A DNA stretch of 17,304 nt from JAGOBP01 sp964550855 (GCA_964550855.1 CAZKBQ010000090.1:1-17304), one strand, 5' to 3'. Positions 7,505 to 14,148 are shown, counted from the stretch's first letter. Numbers and translations are program-made. Notes: a model not told the origin generated them from the sequence alone.

Positions 7505-7971
7505 GGTTGATTCTTGATTTCTGAATTGTGATTGATCCGCATCCACTCGATCTCTAATTGCCGGGCGACATGCTCAGGGATGAAAATGCCCGAACTTTGC
7601 GAATCCCAATGCATCTGACCCAAAACACCTTCGTTCAATTGAGCGCGCGTCAAAATCGGTTCGCGATCGGCATCCAGCAACGTATCGAAGTTTACATCGA
7701 TGCACCAGACGCGCTGTCCGGCCGCGCGCTTCGCGGCGTCCCAGTGCCAATCATCAAACACGTCCGACACGGCTCGACCAGACCCGACAATGCCGCGTGG
7801 CTCCAACCCCTGGCGCAATAGAAACACCCGATCACCTTCGACGATGCGGCGATTGCGCCCGCAACTCCAGCGTTCCCGATGATAACCGGCCTTTTTGATC
7901 TGCTGAATGCAATCGGCCAGATCGTCCCACGGCCACCTGGCCGGATTCCATGTGAGCAGATACGTGTTCAT
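7501..7971 (-). CDS. EVE-domain (PUA-like) protein
   Basis: EVE-domain protein of 156 residues, the PUA-like fold related to YTH readers that bind modified bases in DNA or RNA. The N-terminal signature TWNPARWPWDDL (about 7-18), the RWSCGRNRRIVEGDRVFLLRQG block and EPRGIVGSGRAVS are characteristic of the subgroup found alone or fused to McrB/HNH modules. Here it stands alone with no nuclease. It overlaps selA by 4 bases upstream (ATGA) and tsaD by 4 bases downstream (ATGA). The last residues (after EWMRI: NHNSEIKNQP) are encoded by a four-copy heptamer array, so the natural domain probably ends near residue 146 and the tail is a repeat-derived extension. Its position suggests a tRNA-linked role rather than restriction, but that is inference. 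Confidence 0.9.
   Translation of the reverse strand: MNTYLLTWNPARWPWDDLADCIQQIKKAGYHRERWSCGRNRRIVEGDRVFLLRQGLEPRGIVGSGRAVSDVFDDWHWDAAKRAAGQRVWCIDVNFDTLLDADREPILTRAQLNEGVLGQMHWDSQSSGIFIPEHVARQLEIEWMRINHNSEIKNQP
7507..7534. repeat. Heptamer tandem array inside the EVE 3' end, 4 x 7 bp
   Basis: Four period-7 units (plus-strand TTGATTC, TTGATTT, CTGAATT, GTGATTG; consensus YTGATTN) lie within the last codons of the EVE gene, just before the tsaD start. They encode an Asn/Ile/Lys/Ser-rich tail quite unlike the rest of this GC-rich gene. Confidence 0.75.
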
Positions 7972-9317
7972 GCCGCCTGCCGCAGTGCTTCCAGCAGCAC
8001 CGATTGATCCTCCACCGTCCGCAGATCAAACAGCACCCGATCATTCTCAATCCGCGCCACCACCGGCGGATCGCCGCGCCGCAGTCGCGCCAGAAACTCA
8101 TCGGGGTTGGGCACAGTCAACGCCACCAGTTTTGTCGGCAGCGTTTCGCCCGGCAGTGACCCGCCGCCGACTGTCGATTGTCCGTCGCTCACTTCGGCCG
8201 TGAAGCCCATCGCCTGAAGTTCCTGCGCGAGCACCTGTGCCTGCTGTTCGATCTCGCTCAACGGCAGGCTGATCATGCGCCACACCGGAATGTGCGATTC
8301 GGCTTCGCCTTTGAGATAGTGCAGCAGCGTGGCCGACAACGCGGCCAGATCAAGCTTGTCCATGCGCAGCGCACGCGCCAGCGGATGCTTCTTCAGCGGC
8401 TCGACGTATGGCGCTTTGCCGACGATGATGCCCGCCTGCGGGCCGCCCAGCAGCTTGTCGCCGCTGAAACAGATGACGTGCGCGCCTGCCGCCACCGATT
8501 CTTGCACCATCGGCTCGTGCGCCAGCCCGTACTGCGCCGTGTCGATCAAGGCCCCGCTGCCGAGATCGTCGATGACGGGGATCGATTTCCAGTTCGCCAG
8601 TTCCACCAGTTCAGTCAGCGGCACTTCACTGGTGAAGCCGACCGTGCGAAAGTTGCTGGAATGCGCGCGCACAATGGCGGCAACATCCCTGGTGACCAGC
8701 GCAAGTTCGTAATCGCGGCGATGGGTGCGATTGGTCGTGCCTACTTCGATCAGGTGCACGCCCGATTGTGCCATCACATCCGGCACGCGAAAGCCGCCGC
8801 CGATCTCCACCAGCTGCCCGCGCGAGATCAACGCCCCCCGACCCGACGCCAGCGCACTGAGCGCCAACAGCACTGCGCCGGCATTGTTATTGACGACGAA
8901 CGCGGCTTCAACGCCGGTGACGCGCTTGAGCACATCTTCCACCGCCGCCATGCGCGAGCCGCGCTCACCCGCAGCCAGATCATACTCCAGATCGGAATAA
9001 CCGGCTGCCGCCGCCGACAGCGCTTCCATGGCCGCAACCGACAGCGGGGCGCGTCCCAGATTGGTGTGAATGATCACGCCGGTGGCGTTGATGACCGATC
9101 GCGGTCGCGGCCGGGTCCACTCGCTCAGCCGCGAAGCCGATCGAGAAAGCAGCTGATCCCGATCGGGTATGGGCGTGCCCGCTCGAGCCGCGGTTCGAGT
9201 TTCGTCCAGCACCTGCCGGATGGCAACCGTCGTCAATGATCGGCCGTAACGATCGATCAGCGCGGCCGCCTCGCCCAGCAATTTGTCCACCGAGGGGAGT
9301 TGGCGAAGATCGTTCAC
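7968..9317 (-). CDS. selA: L-seryl-tRNA(Sec) selenium transferase SelA
   Basis: PLP enzyme of 449 residues that converts Ser-tRNA(Sec) to Sec-tRNA(Sec) with selenophosphate. The N-terminal domain (about 1-75, starting LRQLPSVDKLL) needed for tRNA(Sec) recognition is present, which favours a true SelA over the shorter SelA-like aminotransferases. The core shows INATGVIIHTNLGRAPLS, the SDLEYDLAAGERGSR loop and the Schiff-base lysine Lys288 in FSGDKLLGGPQAG. The start is GTG 9317, overlapping the upstream membrane-protein stop by 4 bases (GTGA); the Shine-Dalgarno is poor, so coupling is likely. It is followed by EVE with another 4-base overlap. selB, selD and selC (tRNA-Sec) are not in the window. 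Confidence 0.96.
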   Translation of the reverse strand: MNDLRQLPSVDKLLGEAAALIDRYGRSLTTVAIRQVLDETRTAARAGTPIPDRDQLLSRSASRLSEWTRPRPRSVINATGVIIHTNLGRAPLSVAAMEALSAAAAGYSDLEYDLAAGERGSRMAAVEDVLKRVTGVEAAFVVNNNAGAVLLALSALASGRGALISRGQLVEIGGGFRVPDVMAQSGVHLIEVGTTNRTHRRDYELALVTRDVAAIVRAHSSNFRTVGFTSEVPLTELVELANWKSIPVIDDLGSGALIDTAQYGLAHEPMVQESVAAGAHVICFSGDKLLGGPQAGIIVGKAPYVEPLKKHPLARALRMDKLDLAALSATLLHYLKGEAESHIPVWRMISLPLSEIEQQAQVLAQELQAMGFTAEVSDGQSTVGGGSLPGETLPTKLVALTVPNPDEFLARLRRGDPPVVARIENDRVLFDLRTVEDQSVLLEALRQAA

Positions 9318-9796
9318 GCGGGCTTATCGGTCCTGGGCGTGTTGCGAATGTTGAAGTAAAGTTCGATCAAACTCAGCGCCACGATCAACACGCCGGCCAG
9401 CGGCAGTGTCAGAGCCTGGTTGAGCCGCAGCCAGACCAGCGCCGCGGCCAATATGCCGATCAGCAGCGCCTGCCGCCAGACGCGGCCCCGGCGCACGGGC
9501 GACCAGAAGCGCCAGTGCACCACGCGCACGATAAACCACGCCGCACCGATGGCGGCCAGCCCGATCGATAGTGCAAACAAGCCCAGCACCGGCACGTTGG
9601 GCGAAACCGCCACCTGCGCTGGCACCAGCGCCAGATCCGTCAACGGTTCGCCCACATACGGCCGCAGCTGTCTGGCAGTCAGCACACCGGCCAGCCCCAC
9701 GGCCAGCGCCACGAGCGCCACAGCACTTTCAATGTAAATATTGTGAGTGAGGCGCGCCGCCGCCATGCGCAGCGCTGTTCGTGATTGGGCCAGCAT
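9314..9796 (-). CDS. Four-helix membrane protein, function unknown
   Basis: Predicted integral membrane protein of 160 residues, first gene of the selA-EVE-tsaD chain. Hydrophobic helices are seen at about 22-42, 66-94, 109-127 and 128-150. A loop of about 25 residues (LRPYVGEPLTDLALVPAQVAVSPN) separates the first two, and basic segments (RFWSPVRRGRVWR; the C-terminal NTPRTDKPA) are probably cytoplasmic. I recognise no family. ATG 9796 stands 7 bases after a perfect TATAAT, so the transcript probably starts at the ATG itself; a longer reading upstream would run through the promoter. Its stop overlaps selA (GTGA). A link to selenium or tRNA metabolism is only positional. Confidence 0.75.
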   Translation of the reverse strand: MLAQSRTALRMAAARLTHNIYIESAVALVALAVGLAGVLTARQLRPYVGEPLTDLALVPAQVAVSPNVPVLGLFALSIGLAAIGAAWFIVRVVHWRFWSPVRRGRVWRQALLIGILAAALVWLRLNQALTLPLAGVLIVALSLIELYFNIRNTPRTDKPA

Positions 9797-9803
9797 GGAG
9801 TGT

Positions 9804-9832
9804 ATTATAAATCGTAACCGGCTAACCGTAAA
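9804..9832 (-). promoter_or_regulatory. Strong promoter for membrane protein-selA-EVE-tsaD, leaderless
   Basis: On the minus strand, -35 TTTACG (9827-9832), a 17-base spacer and a perfect -10 TATAAT (9804-9809). Seven bases (ACACTCC) separate the -10 from the ATG at 9796, so the predicted start point falls on or next to the start codon. No Shine-Dalgarno is present, which fits a leaderless mRNA. Confidence 0.7.
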
Positions 9833-9856
9833 CACATTGACAAATCGCCGTTTACG
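9827..9856. promoter_or_regulatory. Inverted repeat spanning the divergent promoters (possible operator)
   Basis: CGTAAAC (9827-9833) and GTTTACG (9850-9856) are perfect 7-base inverted arms 16 bases apart. The left arm contains the -35 of the minus-strand promoter, and the right arm lies in the spacer of the plus-strand promoter. A protein bound here could affect both directions. A second perfect palindrome, TTAAGCTTAA, is at 9858-9867. Confidence 0.4.
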
Positions 9857-9864
9857 TTTAAGCT
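9837..9864 (+). promoter_or_regulatory. Promoter for ABC-F/coaE, probably leaderless
   Basis: Perfect -35 TTGACA (9837-9842), a 16-base spacer and -10 TAAGCT (9859-9864), which keeps the key T, A and final T. Seven bases (TAAGCCC) separate it from the ATG at 9872, and no Shine-Dalgarno is present. The geometry mirrors the opposing promoter. Confidence 0.6.
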
Positions 9865-9871
9865 TAAGCCC

Positions 9872-11749
9872 ATGTCTATCCTGGCAGCGCATCACCTGAA
9901 TAAATCATTCGGCGCGCACGACGTGCTGACCGACATCACTGCGGCGCTGGCCCACGGCGAGCGCGCGGCCCTGGTCGGCCCCAACGGCGTGGGCAAGACC
10001 ACGCTGCTGCACATCCTGGCAGGGCTGGACGAACCATCGGGCGGCGCCATCCATCGGGCGCGCAATCTGACGATCGGGCTGCTGCCCCAGCAGGTCGATC
10101 AGGAGTTGTCCGAACCGGTGACGCTGTTCGATCTGATGCGAGCGGTGTTTGCCCGGCTCGATCGGCTGGCGCAGCACATGCGCGACCTGGAACACGCCAT
10201 GGCCGATCCCGATCAGCACGACGAAGCGATCGAGAAATACGGCAAGATCGCGGAACAGTTTGAGCATGCCGGCGGCTACACGTTCGAAGCGCGCATCCAG
10301 CAAGTGTTGAGCGGCGTCGGCTTCGAGCCGGCCGATTATCACCGGCCGGTCAATCAGTTCAGCGGCGGACAAAAGACGCGCGCCCTGCTGGCCCGACTGG
10401 TTCTGCAACAGCCCGACGTGCTGCTGTTGGACGAGCCGACGAATCATCTGGACGTGGGCGCCGTGGAGTGGCTGGAAACCACGCTGCGCGACTATCCCGG
10501 CGCCATCCTCATGGCCTCGCATGACCGTTACTTCATCGACGCGCTGGCCGGCACGATCTGGGAAATGCGCGGCGGCCAGCTCGAGGTGTATCGCGGCAAC
10601 TACACCGCGTATCTGATGCAGCGCGAAGACCGGCTGGAGCGCCAGCGCAAAGAATACGAACGGCAGCAGGAATTCATCGCGAAGGAAGAAGACTTTATCC
10701 GCCGCAACATATCCGGGCAGAATACCCGCCAGGCGCAAGGGCGGCGCACGCGGCTGGAGCGGCTCAAGCAGTCCGGCGATCTGATCCGCCGGCCGCAAGA
10801 ACGCAAGAGCATCCGATTGAATCTGGGCGCCGCGCCGCGCAGTGGCGACATCGTGCTGCGCGCGCAGCAGCTGGTGGTTGGCTACGCGGATGATCGCAAG
10901 CCGCTGCTCGAATGCGATCAGTTGTACCTGTATCGCAATCAGCGCGTGGCCATCTGGGGGCCGAACGGCGCGGGCAAGACCACTTTCTTGAAGACGGCCC
11001 TGGGGCAGATTCCGCCGTTGAGCGGCCACATCGAACTGGGCGCCAGCGTGCGGGTGGGCTATTATGCGCAGGCGCACGAACTGCTCGATCCGAACGATAC
11101 CGTATTGGGCGCCATCCTGCGCGTGCAGCCCATGCCATTGTCCAAAGCGCGCGGCCTGCTGGGCAGCTATCTGTTTGGCGGTGACATGATCGAGAAGCCC
11201 GTCAGCGCGCTGAGCGGCGGCGAGCGCGGCCGACTGGCGCTGGCCGTGCTGGCGCTGCAAGGCGCCAATGTGCTGCTGTTGGACGAGCCGACCAATCACC
11301 TTGACCTCGACTCGCAGGAGGTGCTGCAGGATGTGTTGGCCGACTTTGACGGCACGCTGGTGTTGGTGACGCACGATCGGTATCTGGTGGACGCGCTGGC
11401 GACGCACGTCTGGGCGATCGAGGATAATCGCATCACCGTGTACGAAGGCAACTACAGCGAGTTTGTGGTGGCACGGGCGGCCGCCAAGGCCAAAGCCGAA
11501 GCGAAGACGGAGACGCTAAAACCGGCGTCGGTGGCAAAGCCCAAACCCGACAAAAACGAGAAGCTGCGCCAGAAACGCGCCGCCGAGTTGGAAGAGGCGA
11601 TCAACCATCTGGAGGTGCGGCTGCGTGATTTGTCGCATCAGCTGGAGGCGGCCCGGCCCGATGATGTGGCGCGGCTGGGCACCGAGTACACGCAGGCCGA
11701 GGCGCAGATGCAGCAATTGATCAGCGAATGGGCCGAGGTCGCGGCGTGA
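9872..11749 (+). CDS. ABC-F family ATPase (Uup/YdiF-like)
   Basis: Cytosolic ABC-F protein of 625 residues with two ATPase domains and no membrane part; family members act at the ribosome E site as translation factors or antibiotic-resistance proteins. Domain 1 has Walker A GPNGVGKTT (36-44), signature FSGGQKTRA and LLLDEPTNHLD. The charged inter-domain linker (about residues 245-310) carries ...RKEYERQQEFIAKEEDFIRRN. Domain 2 has Walker A GPNGAGKTT (about 363-371), signature LSGGERGRLA and LLLDEPTNHLD again. A Lys/Ala-rich hinge leads to a C-terminal coiled coil (about 560-622, LEEAINHLEVRLRDL) as in Uup/YdiF-type members that bind nucleic acid. It has no Shine-Dalgarno and is probably leaderless. 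It overlaps coaE by 4 bases. Confidence 0.95.
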   Translation: MSILAAHHLNKSFGAHDVLTDITAALAHGERAALVGPNGVGKTTLLHILAGLDEPSGGAIHRARNLTIGLLPQQVDQELSEPVTLFDLMRAVFARLDRLAQHMRDLEHAMADPDQHDEAIEKYGKIAEQFEHAGGYTFEARIQQVLSGVGFEPADYHRPVNQFSGGQKTRALLARLVLQQPDVLLLDEPTNHLDVGAVEWLETTLRDYPGAILMASHDRYFIDALAGTIWEMRGGQLEVYRGNYTAYLMQREDRLERQRKEYERQQEFIAKEEDFIRRNISGQNTRQAQGRRTRLERLKQSGDLIRRPQERKSIRLNLGAAPRSGDIVLRAQQLVVGYADDRKPLLECDQLYLYRNQRVAIWGPNGAGKTTFLKTALGQIPPLSGHIELGASVRVGYYAQAHELLDPNDTVLGAILRVQPMPLSKARGLLGSYLFGGDMIEKPVSALSGGERGRLALAVLALQGANVLLLDEPTNHLDLDSQEVLQDVLADFDGTLVLVTHDRYLVDALATHVWAIEDNRITVYEGNYSEFVVARAAAKAKAEAKTETLKPASVAKPKPDKNEKLRQKRAAELEEAINHLEVRLRDLSHQLEAARPDDVARLGTEYTQAEAQMQQLISEWAEVAA

Positions 11750-12348
11750 GGGACGGCAAATACGTCATCGGACTGACGGGCAACATCGCCACGGGCAAGA
11801 GCACGGTGGCCCAGCTGCTGGCCGAATTGGGCGCGACCGTCATCGACGCCGACGCATTGGTGCACGAACTGCAGCGCCGGGGCACGCCGGTGTACGAGGC
11901 CATCGTGGCGGCCTTTGGGCGCGGCATCCTCGATCGGGCCGGAGAGATCGATCGGAAGGTGTTGGGCGCGCTGGTGTTTGCCGATTCGGGCAAGCTGCGC
12001 ACTCTGGAAGACATCGTGCATCCGGCGGTCTTGATCGAAAGTGATCGGCGCTTAAAATCGGCTGCAACCCCGATCGTGGTGTACGAGGCGATCAAGTTGA
12101 TCGAGGCGGGCCGGGCGGCGATGTGCGATGCCGTGTGGGTGGTGGTGGCGCGGCCGGAGGTGCAGTTGGAGCGTTTGATGCGGACGCGCCAGTTGAGCGA
12201 AGCCGAAGCGCAGCTGCGTATCGCTGCGCAGCCGCCGCAGAGCGAGAAGTTGAAGCACGCGCACGTCGTCATCGACAACAGCGGCGCGTTGGCTGAGACG
12301 CAACGGCAGGTGATGGCGGCCTTTCGGGCCATCCGCCTCAATCCATAA
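11746..12348 (+). CDS. coaE: Dephospho-CoA kinase
   Basis: Dephospho-CoA kinase (200 residues, normal length), which phosphorylates the ribose 3'-OH of dephospho-CoA in the last step of CoA synthesis. The P-loop GLTGNIATGKST is near the N-terminus, followed by the family's VIDADALVHEL (substrate Asp), the LEDIVHPAV helix and the lid segment with RQLSEAEAQLRIAAQ. GTG 11746 is preferred: it overlaps the ABC-F stop as GTGA and places the P-loop about 8 residues in, as usual. An in-frame ATG at 11728 would add six residues and is the alternative. Translation is probably coupled to the ABC-F gene. Confidence 0.95.
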   Translation: MRDGKYVIGLTGNIATGKSTVAQLLAELGATVIDADALVHELQRRGTPVYEAIVAAFGRGILDRAGEIDRKVLGALVFADSGKLRTLEDIVHPAVLIESDRRLKSAATPIVVYEAIKLIEAGRAAMCDAVWVVVARPEVQLERLMRTRQLSEAEAQLRIAAQPPQSEKLKHAHVVIDNSGALAETQRQVMAAFRAIRLNP

Positions 12349-12351
12349 CCG

Positions 12352-12381
12352 TTGCGCGCGCGTCTTGAAGTGTGGTATATT
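12352..12381 (+). promoter_or_regulatory. Possible promoter for the GNAT gene
   Basis: TTGCGC (12352-12357), an 18-base spacer and TATATT (12376-12381) lie in the 64-base gap after coaE. This would give a leader of about 25 nt that contains the strong AGGAGG. Confidence 0.4.
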
Positions 12382-12412
12382 TGCAACCGTCACCCCGTGT
12401 GAGGAGGCAGGC

Positions 12413-12910
12413 ATGGCCGAGATTCCCAGTGTTCGCGTCCGGCGGGTGCGCCCGGACGATGCCGGCGCCATCGGCAATTTTCTGGCGCAGGCCACGCGAG
12501 GCCGCATCGTGGTGCCGTACGACGAAGTGGTGGAGCGGCTGGGCAGCAAGGCGTTTTTTCTGGCCCAGACCGATCAGATCGTGGGTCTGGCCGGCTGGCG
12601 CGCCGAGAATCTGGTCGGGCGCATCGAGGATTTTGTGGTGCATCCGGCTTCGCAGCGGCCGTTTGCGGGCCGCGCGCTGTTTGACGCCATCGAGAAGGAA
12701 GCACGCAAACTGGAGTGTGAGGTCATTTTGTTGTACGTGCCCACCAACGCCGCCCAGGCCGCGGTGACCTTCTACGAATCGTTCGGCTTCAGCCGGCGAC
12801 TGCTAGAAGAGATTCCCATTCCGTGGCGGCAGGCGGCCGAGGAGTTTCCGGCGTCCGATTATTTTGTGATGGCCAAGCAGCTGCGCGAACTGGTGATGAG
12901 GCCGATTTAA
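12413..12910 (+). CDS. GNAT-family N-acetyltransferase
   Basis: GNAT acetyltransferase of 165 residues, likely to move acetyl from acetyl-CoA to an amine; the substrate is unknown. The fold order is readable: VRVRRVRPDDAGAIGNFL (strand 1/helix 1), AFFLAQTDQIVGLAGW (strands 2-3), VGRIEDFVVHPAS (strand 4) and the acetyl-CoA loop QRPFAGRALFDAIEKEA. Then come EVILLYVPTNAAQAAVTFYESFGFSRR (motif B) and a C-terminal YFVMAKQL strand. The pyrophosphate loop is unusual, QRPFAGRAL where the family expects Q/R-x-x-G-x-G/A, so one glycine is replaced by Phe. Its head resembles ArgA-like and YhbS-like GNATs. ATG 12413 has AGGAGG 5 bases upstream. Confidence 0.88.
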   Translation: MAEIPSVRVRRVRPDDAGAIGNFLAQATRGRIVVPYDEVVERLGSKAFFLAQTDQIVGLAGWRAENLVGRIEDFVVHPASQRPFAGRALFDAIEKEARKLECEVILLYVPTNAAQAAVTFYESFGFSRRLLEEIPIPWRQAAEEFPASDYFVMAKQLRELVMRPI

Positions 12911-12921
12911 CGAGGGCAGGC

Positions 12922-13116
12922 ATGGAATCGATGAAGGCATGGATCAAGCTGCATCCCCGGCTGACCGCGTGGGCGGTGCTGGCATTGGGCATGGTGATCA
13001 TGGTGGTGGTGTCGGCCAAAGATGTCGGCCTGCTGCCGGGCCAGATGCTGGCGCTGGTCGTCGCGACGGTGGGCCTGGCCGGTCTGTGTGTGTGGATTAT
13101 CGGCTGGGAGGATTGA
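12922..13116 (+). CDS. Small two-helix membrane protein, function unknown
   Basis: Protein of 64 residues with a short amphipathic start (MESMKAWIKLHPR), two hydrophobic helices (about 14-31 and 42-61) joined by SAKDVGLLPG, and an acidic end (GWED). I recognise no family. ATG 12922 has a purine-rich GAGGGCAGG just upstream, and the gene lies 11 bases after the GNAT stop and just before a terminator, so it is the last gene of the plus-strand operon. GC content and codon use match the neighbours. Confidence 0.7.
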   Translation: MESMKAWIKLHPRLTAWAVLALGMVIMVVVSAKDVGLLPGQMLALVVATVGLAGLCVWIIGWED

Positions 13117-13128
13117 CGCAAGTCGCCG

Positions 13129-13180
13129 AAAAAAAAAATAGCGCGCCCGCGGGGCTGACCTCGCGGGCGCGCTTGTTTGT
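13129..13180. terminator. Bidirectional rho-independent terminator between convergent genes
   Basis: A 14-bp GC-rich stem (arms 13141-13154 and 13159-13172, one G-U wobble) closes a CTGA loop. On the minus strand it is followed by TA-complement and ten T (A-run 13129-13138), an ideal terminator for the secreted repeat protein. On the plus strand the tail is TTGTTTGT, weaker but adequate for the operon ending at 13116. Confidence 0.93.
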
Positions 13181-13188
13181 GGCGGTGG

Positions 13189-14148
13189 TTAATACCACGG
13201 CAGGAATGACGTTTGGGCCATGCCGGTGCGATTGAAAATGCCGGCCACGACCTCGATGATCTGGATTTGCCCCGGCAGCACATTGCCGATATCGAATTTG
13301 AGCGTGGTGTAGCCGTTGGCATCTGTGCGCGGCATGTTCAGGCTGCGCATCCCCTGGGCATTGCGCACCGTAAACGTCACCGAGGCGTTTGCCACCGGCT
13401 GCCCGGTCTGGTCAGTGACGTACACGAAGAGCGTCTGCTCGCCCGACGGCTTGGTGATGGGCGACTTCACCGAAGCTTTGATGCGCAGATACAGTGGGGG
13501 CTGGGCGGTGCCGTCGGCAATCGCCGGCGTGGTCCGCGGCTCTTTCAACGCCTGATCAAAGCCGAACTTGTCGAAGTGAATGGTCCCCAGTTCGCCCAGC
13601 TGGACGCGCTGATCGCCGGACAACTCGGGATGCCACTCCATGCGCGCCCGCTGAAAGTACTGCACGATGCGGCCGTTCTCGCTCTTGAACTCCGTGATCG
13701 GATAGCCGAATACGTCAAGGCCATACTGATCGAAAAAGTTGAGAAAAGCATACGCCACCGTGTGGCCGGTTTCGGGAAAATAGCGGCGATAGGGGTTGCT
13801 GGTCACCGGCGCAACCGGCGGTTCGCGATGGCCCAGCTCATCGCCCAGCAGGCCCAGCTGCACCCGATATGAGTAGGGATTCTCTGGGTGGAGCTCCATC
13901 CGGGCGCGCTGGAAATACTGCACCCGCAACCCATTCCAGTCAAACGGATCTGTGATGGGATACCCCAGCGTCCGCAGACCGCCGTGGGCGTTGAAGAAAT
14001 TCAAGAAATCACCGGAAACTGTATGCCCGGTCTCGGGAAAATACTGATACCCGGGGGACTGGGCACCAGCTAAGGATGGGCCGGGCGACAGCAGCAGCGC
14101 GAGTGCGACGAGAACACTGAAAGCCAAGCGCAAAATTGAATGAGACAT
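13189..14148 (-). CDS. Secreted protein with two YFPETGHTV repeats and Ig-like C-terminus
   Basis: Exported protein of 319 residues. The signal peptide (SILRLAFSVLVALALLLSPG, cleavage probably after AGA at 29) is clear. Two tandem repeats of about 65-70 residues follow (about 35-104 and 120-188). Each reads YFPETGHTV, then FLNFF, GYPIT, VQYFQRARMExHPE and RVQLGxLG, a repeat I know from many uncharacterised Chloroflexota secreted proteins. The C-terminal third (about 219-319) looks like a bacterial Ig-like or carboxypeptidase-regulatory-like beta domain (LFVYVTDQTGQPVANASVTFTV...TDANGYTTLKFDIG), often found on cell-surface proteins. ATG 14148 is chosen because the signal peptide starts there; upstream is a UTR hairpin and a good promoter. 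Ligand and function are unknown. No catalytic motif is seen. Confidence 0.88.
   Translation of the reverse strand: MSHSILRLAFSVLVALALLLSPGPSLAGAQSPGYQYFPETGHTVSGDFLNFFNAHGGLRTLGYPITDPFDWNGLRVQYFQRARMELHPENPYSYRVQLGLLGDELGHREPPVAPVTSNPYRRYFPETGHTVAYAFLNFFDQYGLDVFGYPITEFKSENGRIVQYFQRARMEWHPELSGDQRVQLGELGTIHFDKFGFDQALKEPRTTPAIADGTAQPPLYLRIKASVKSPITKPSGEQTLFVYVTDQTGQPVANASVTFTVRNAQGMRSLNMPRTDANGYTTLKFDIGNVLPGQIQIIEVVAGIFNRTGMAQTSFLPWY

Noticed and set aside
7501..7971. EVE protein as part of a restriction or defence island
   Set aside because: No nuclease, helicase, McrB or methylase gene is adjacent; both neighbours are housekeeping tRNA-modification genes coupled to it.
8178..9239. 353-codon plus-strand open frame opposite selA
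   Set aside because: Antisense shadow of selA with low-complexity Arg/His/Gln composition.
9905..11407. 500-codon minus-strand open frame opposite the ABC-F gene
   Set aside because: The ABC-F reading on the plus strand has all Walker and signature motifs; the antisense frame is Gln/His/Arg/Ala-rich and shows none.
11728..11745. ATG 11728 as the coaE start
   Set aside because: It would add Arg/Gly residues ahead of the usual N-terminus; GTG 11746 gives the standard GTGA overlap, though ATG cannot be fully excluded.
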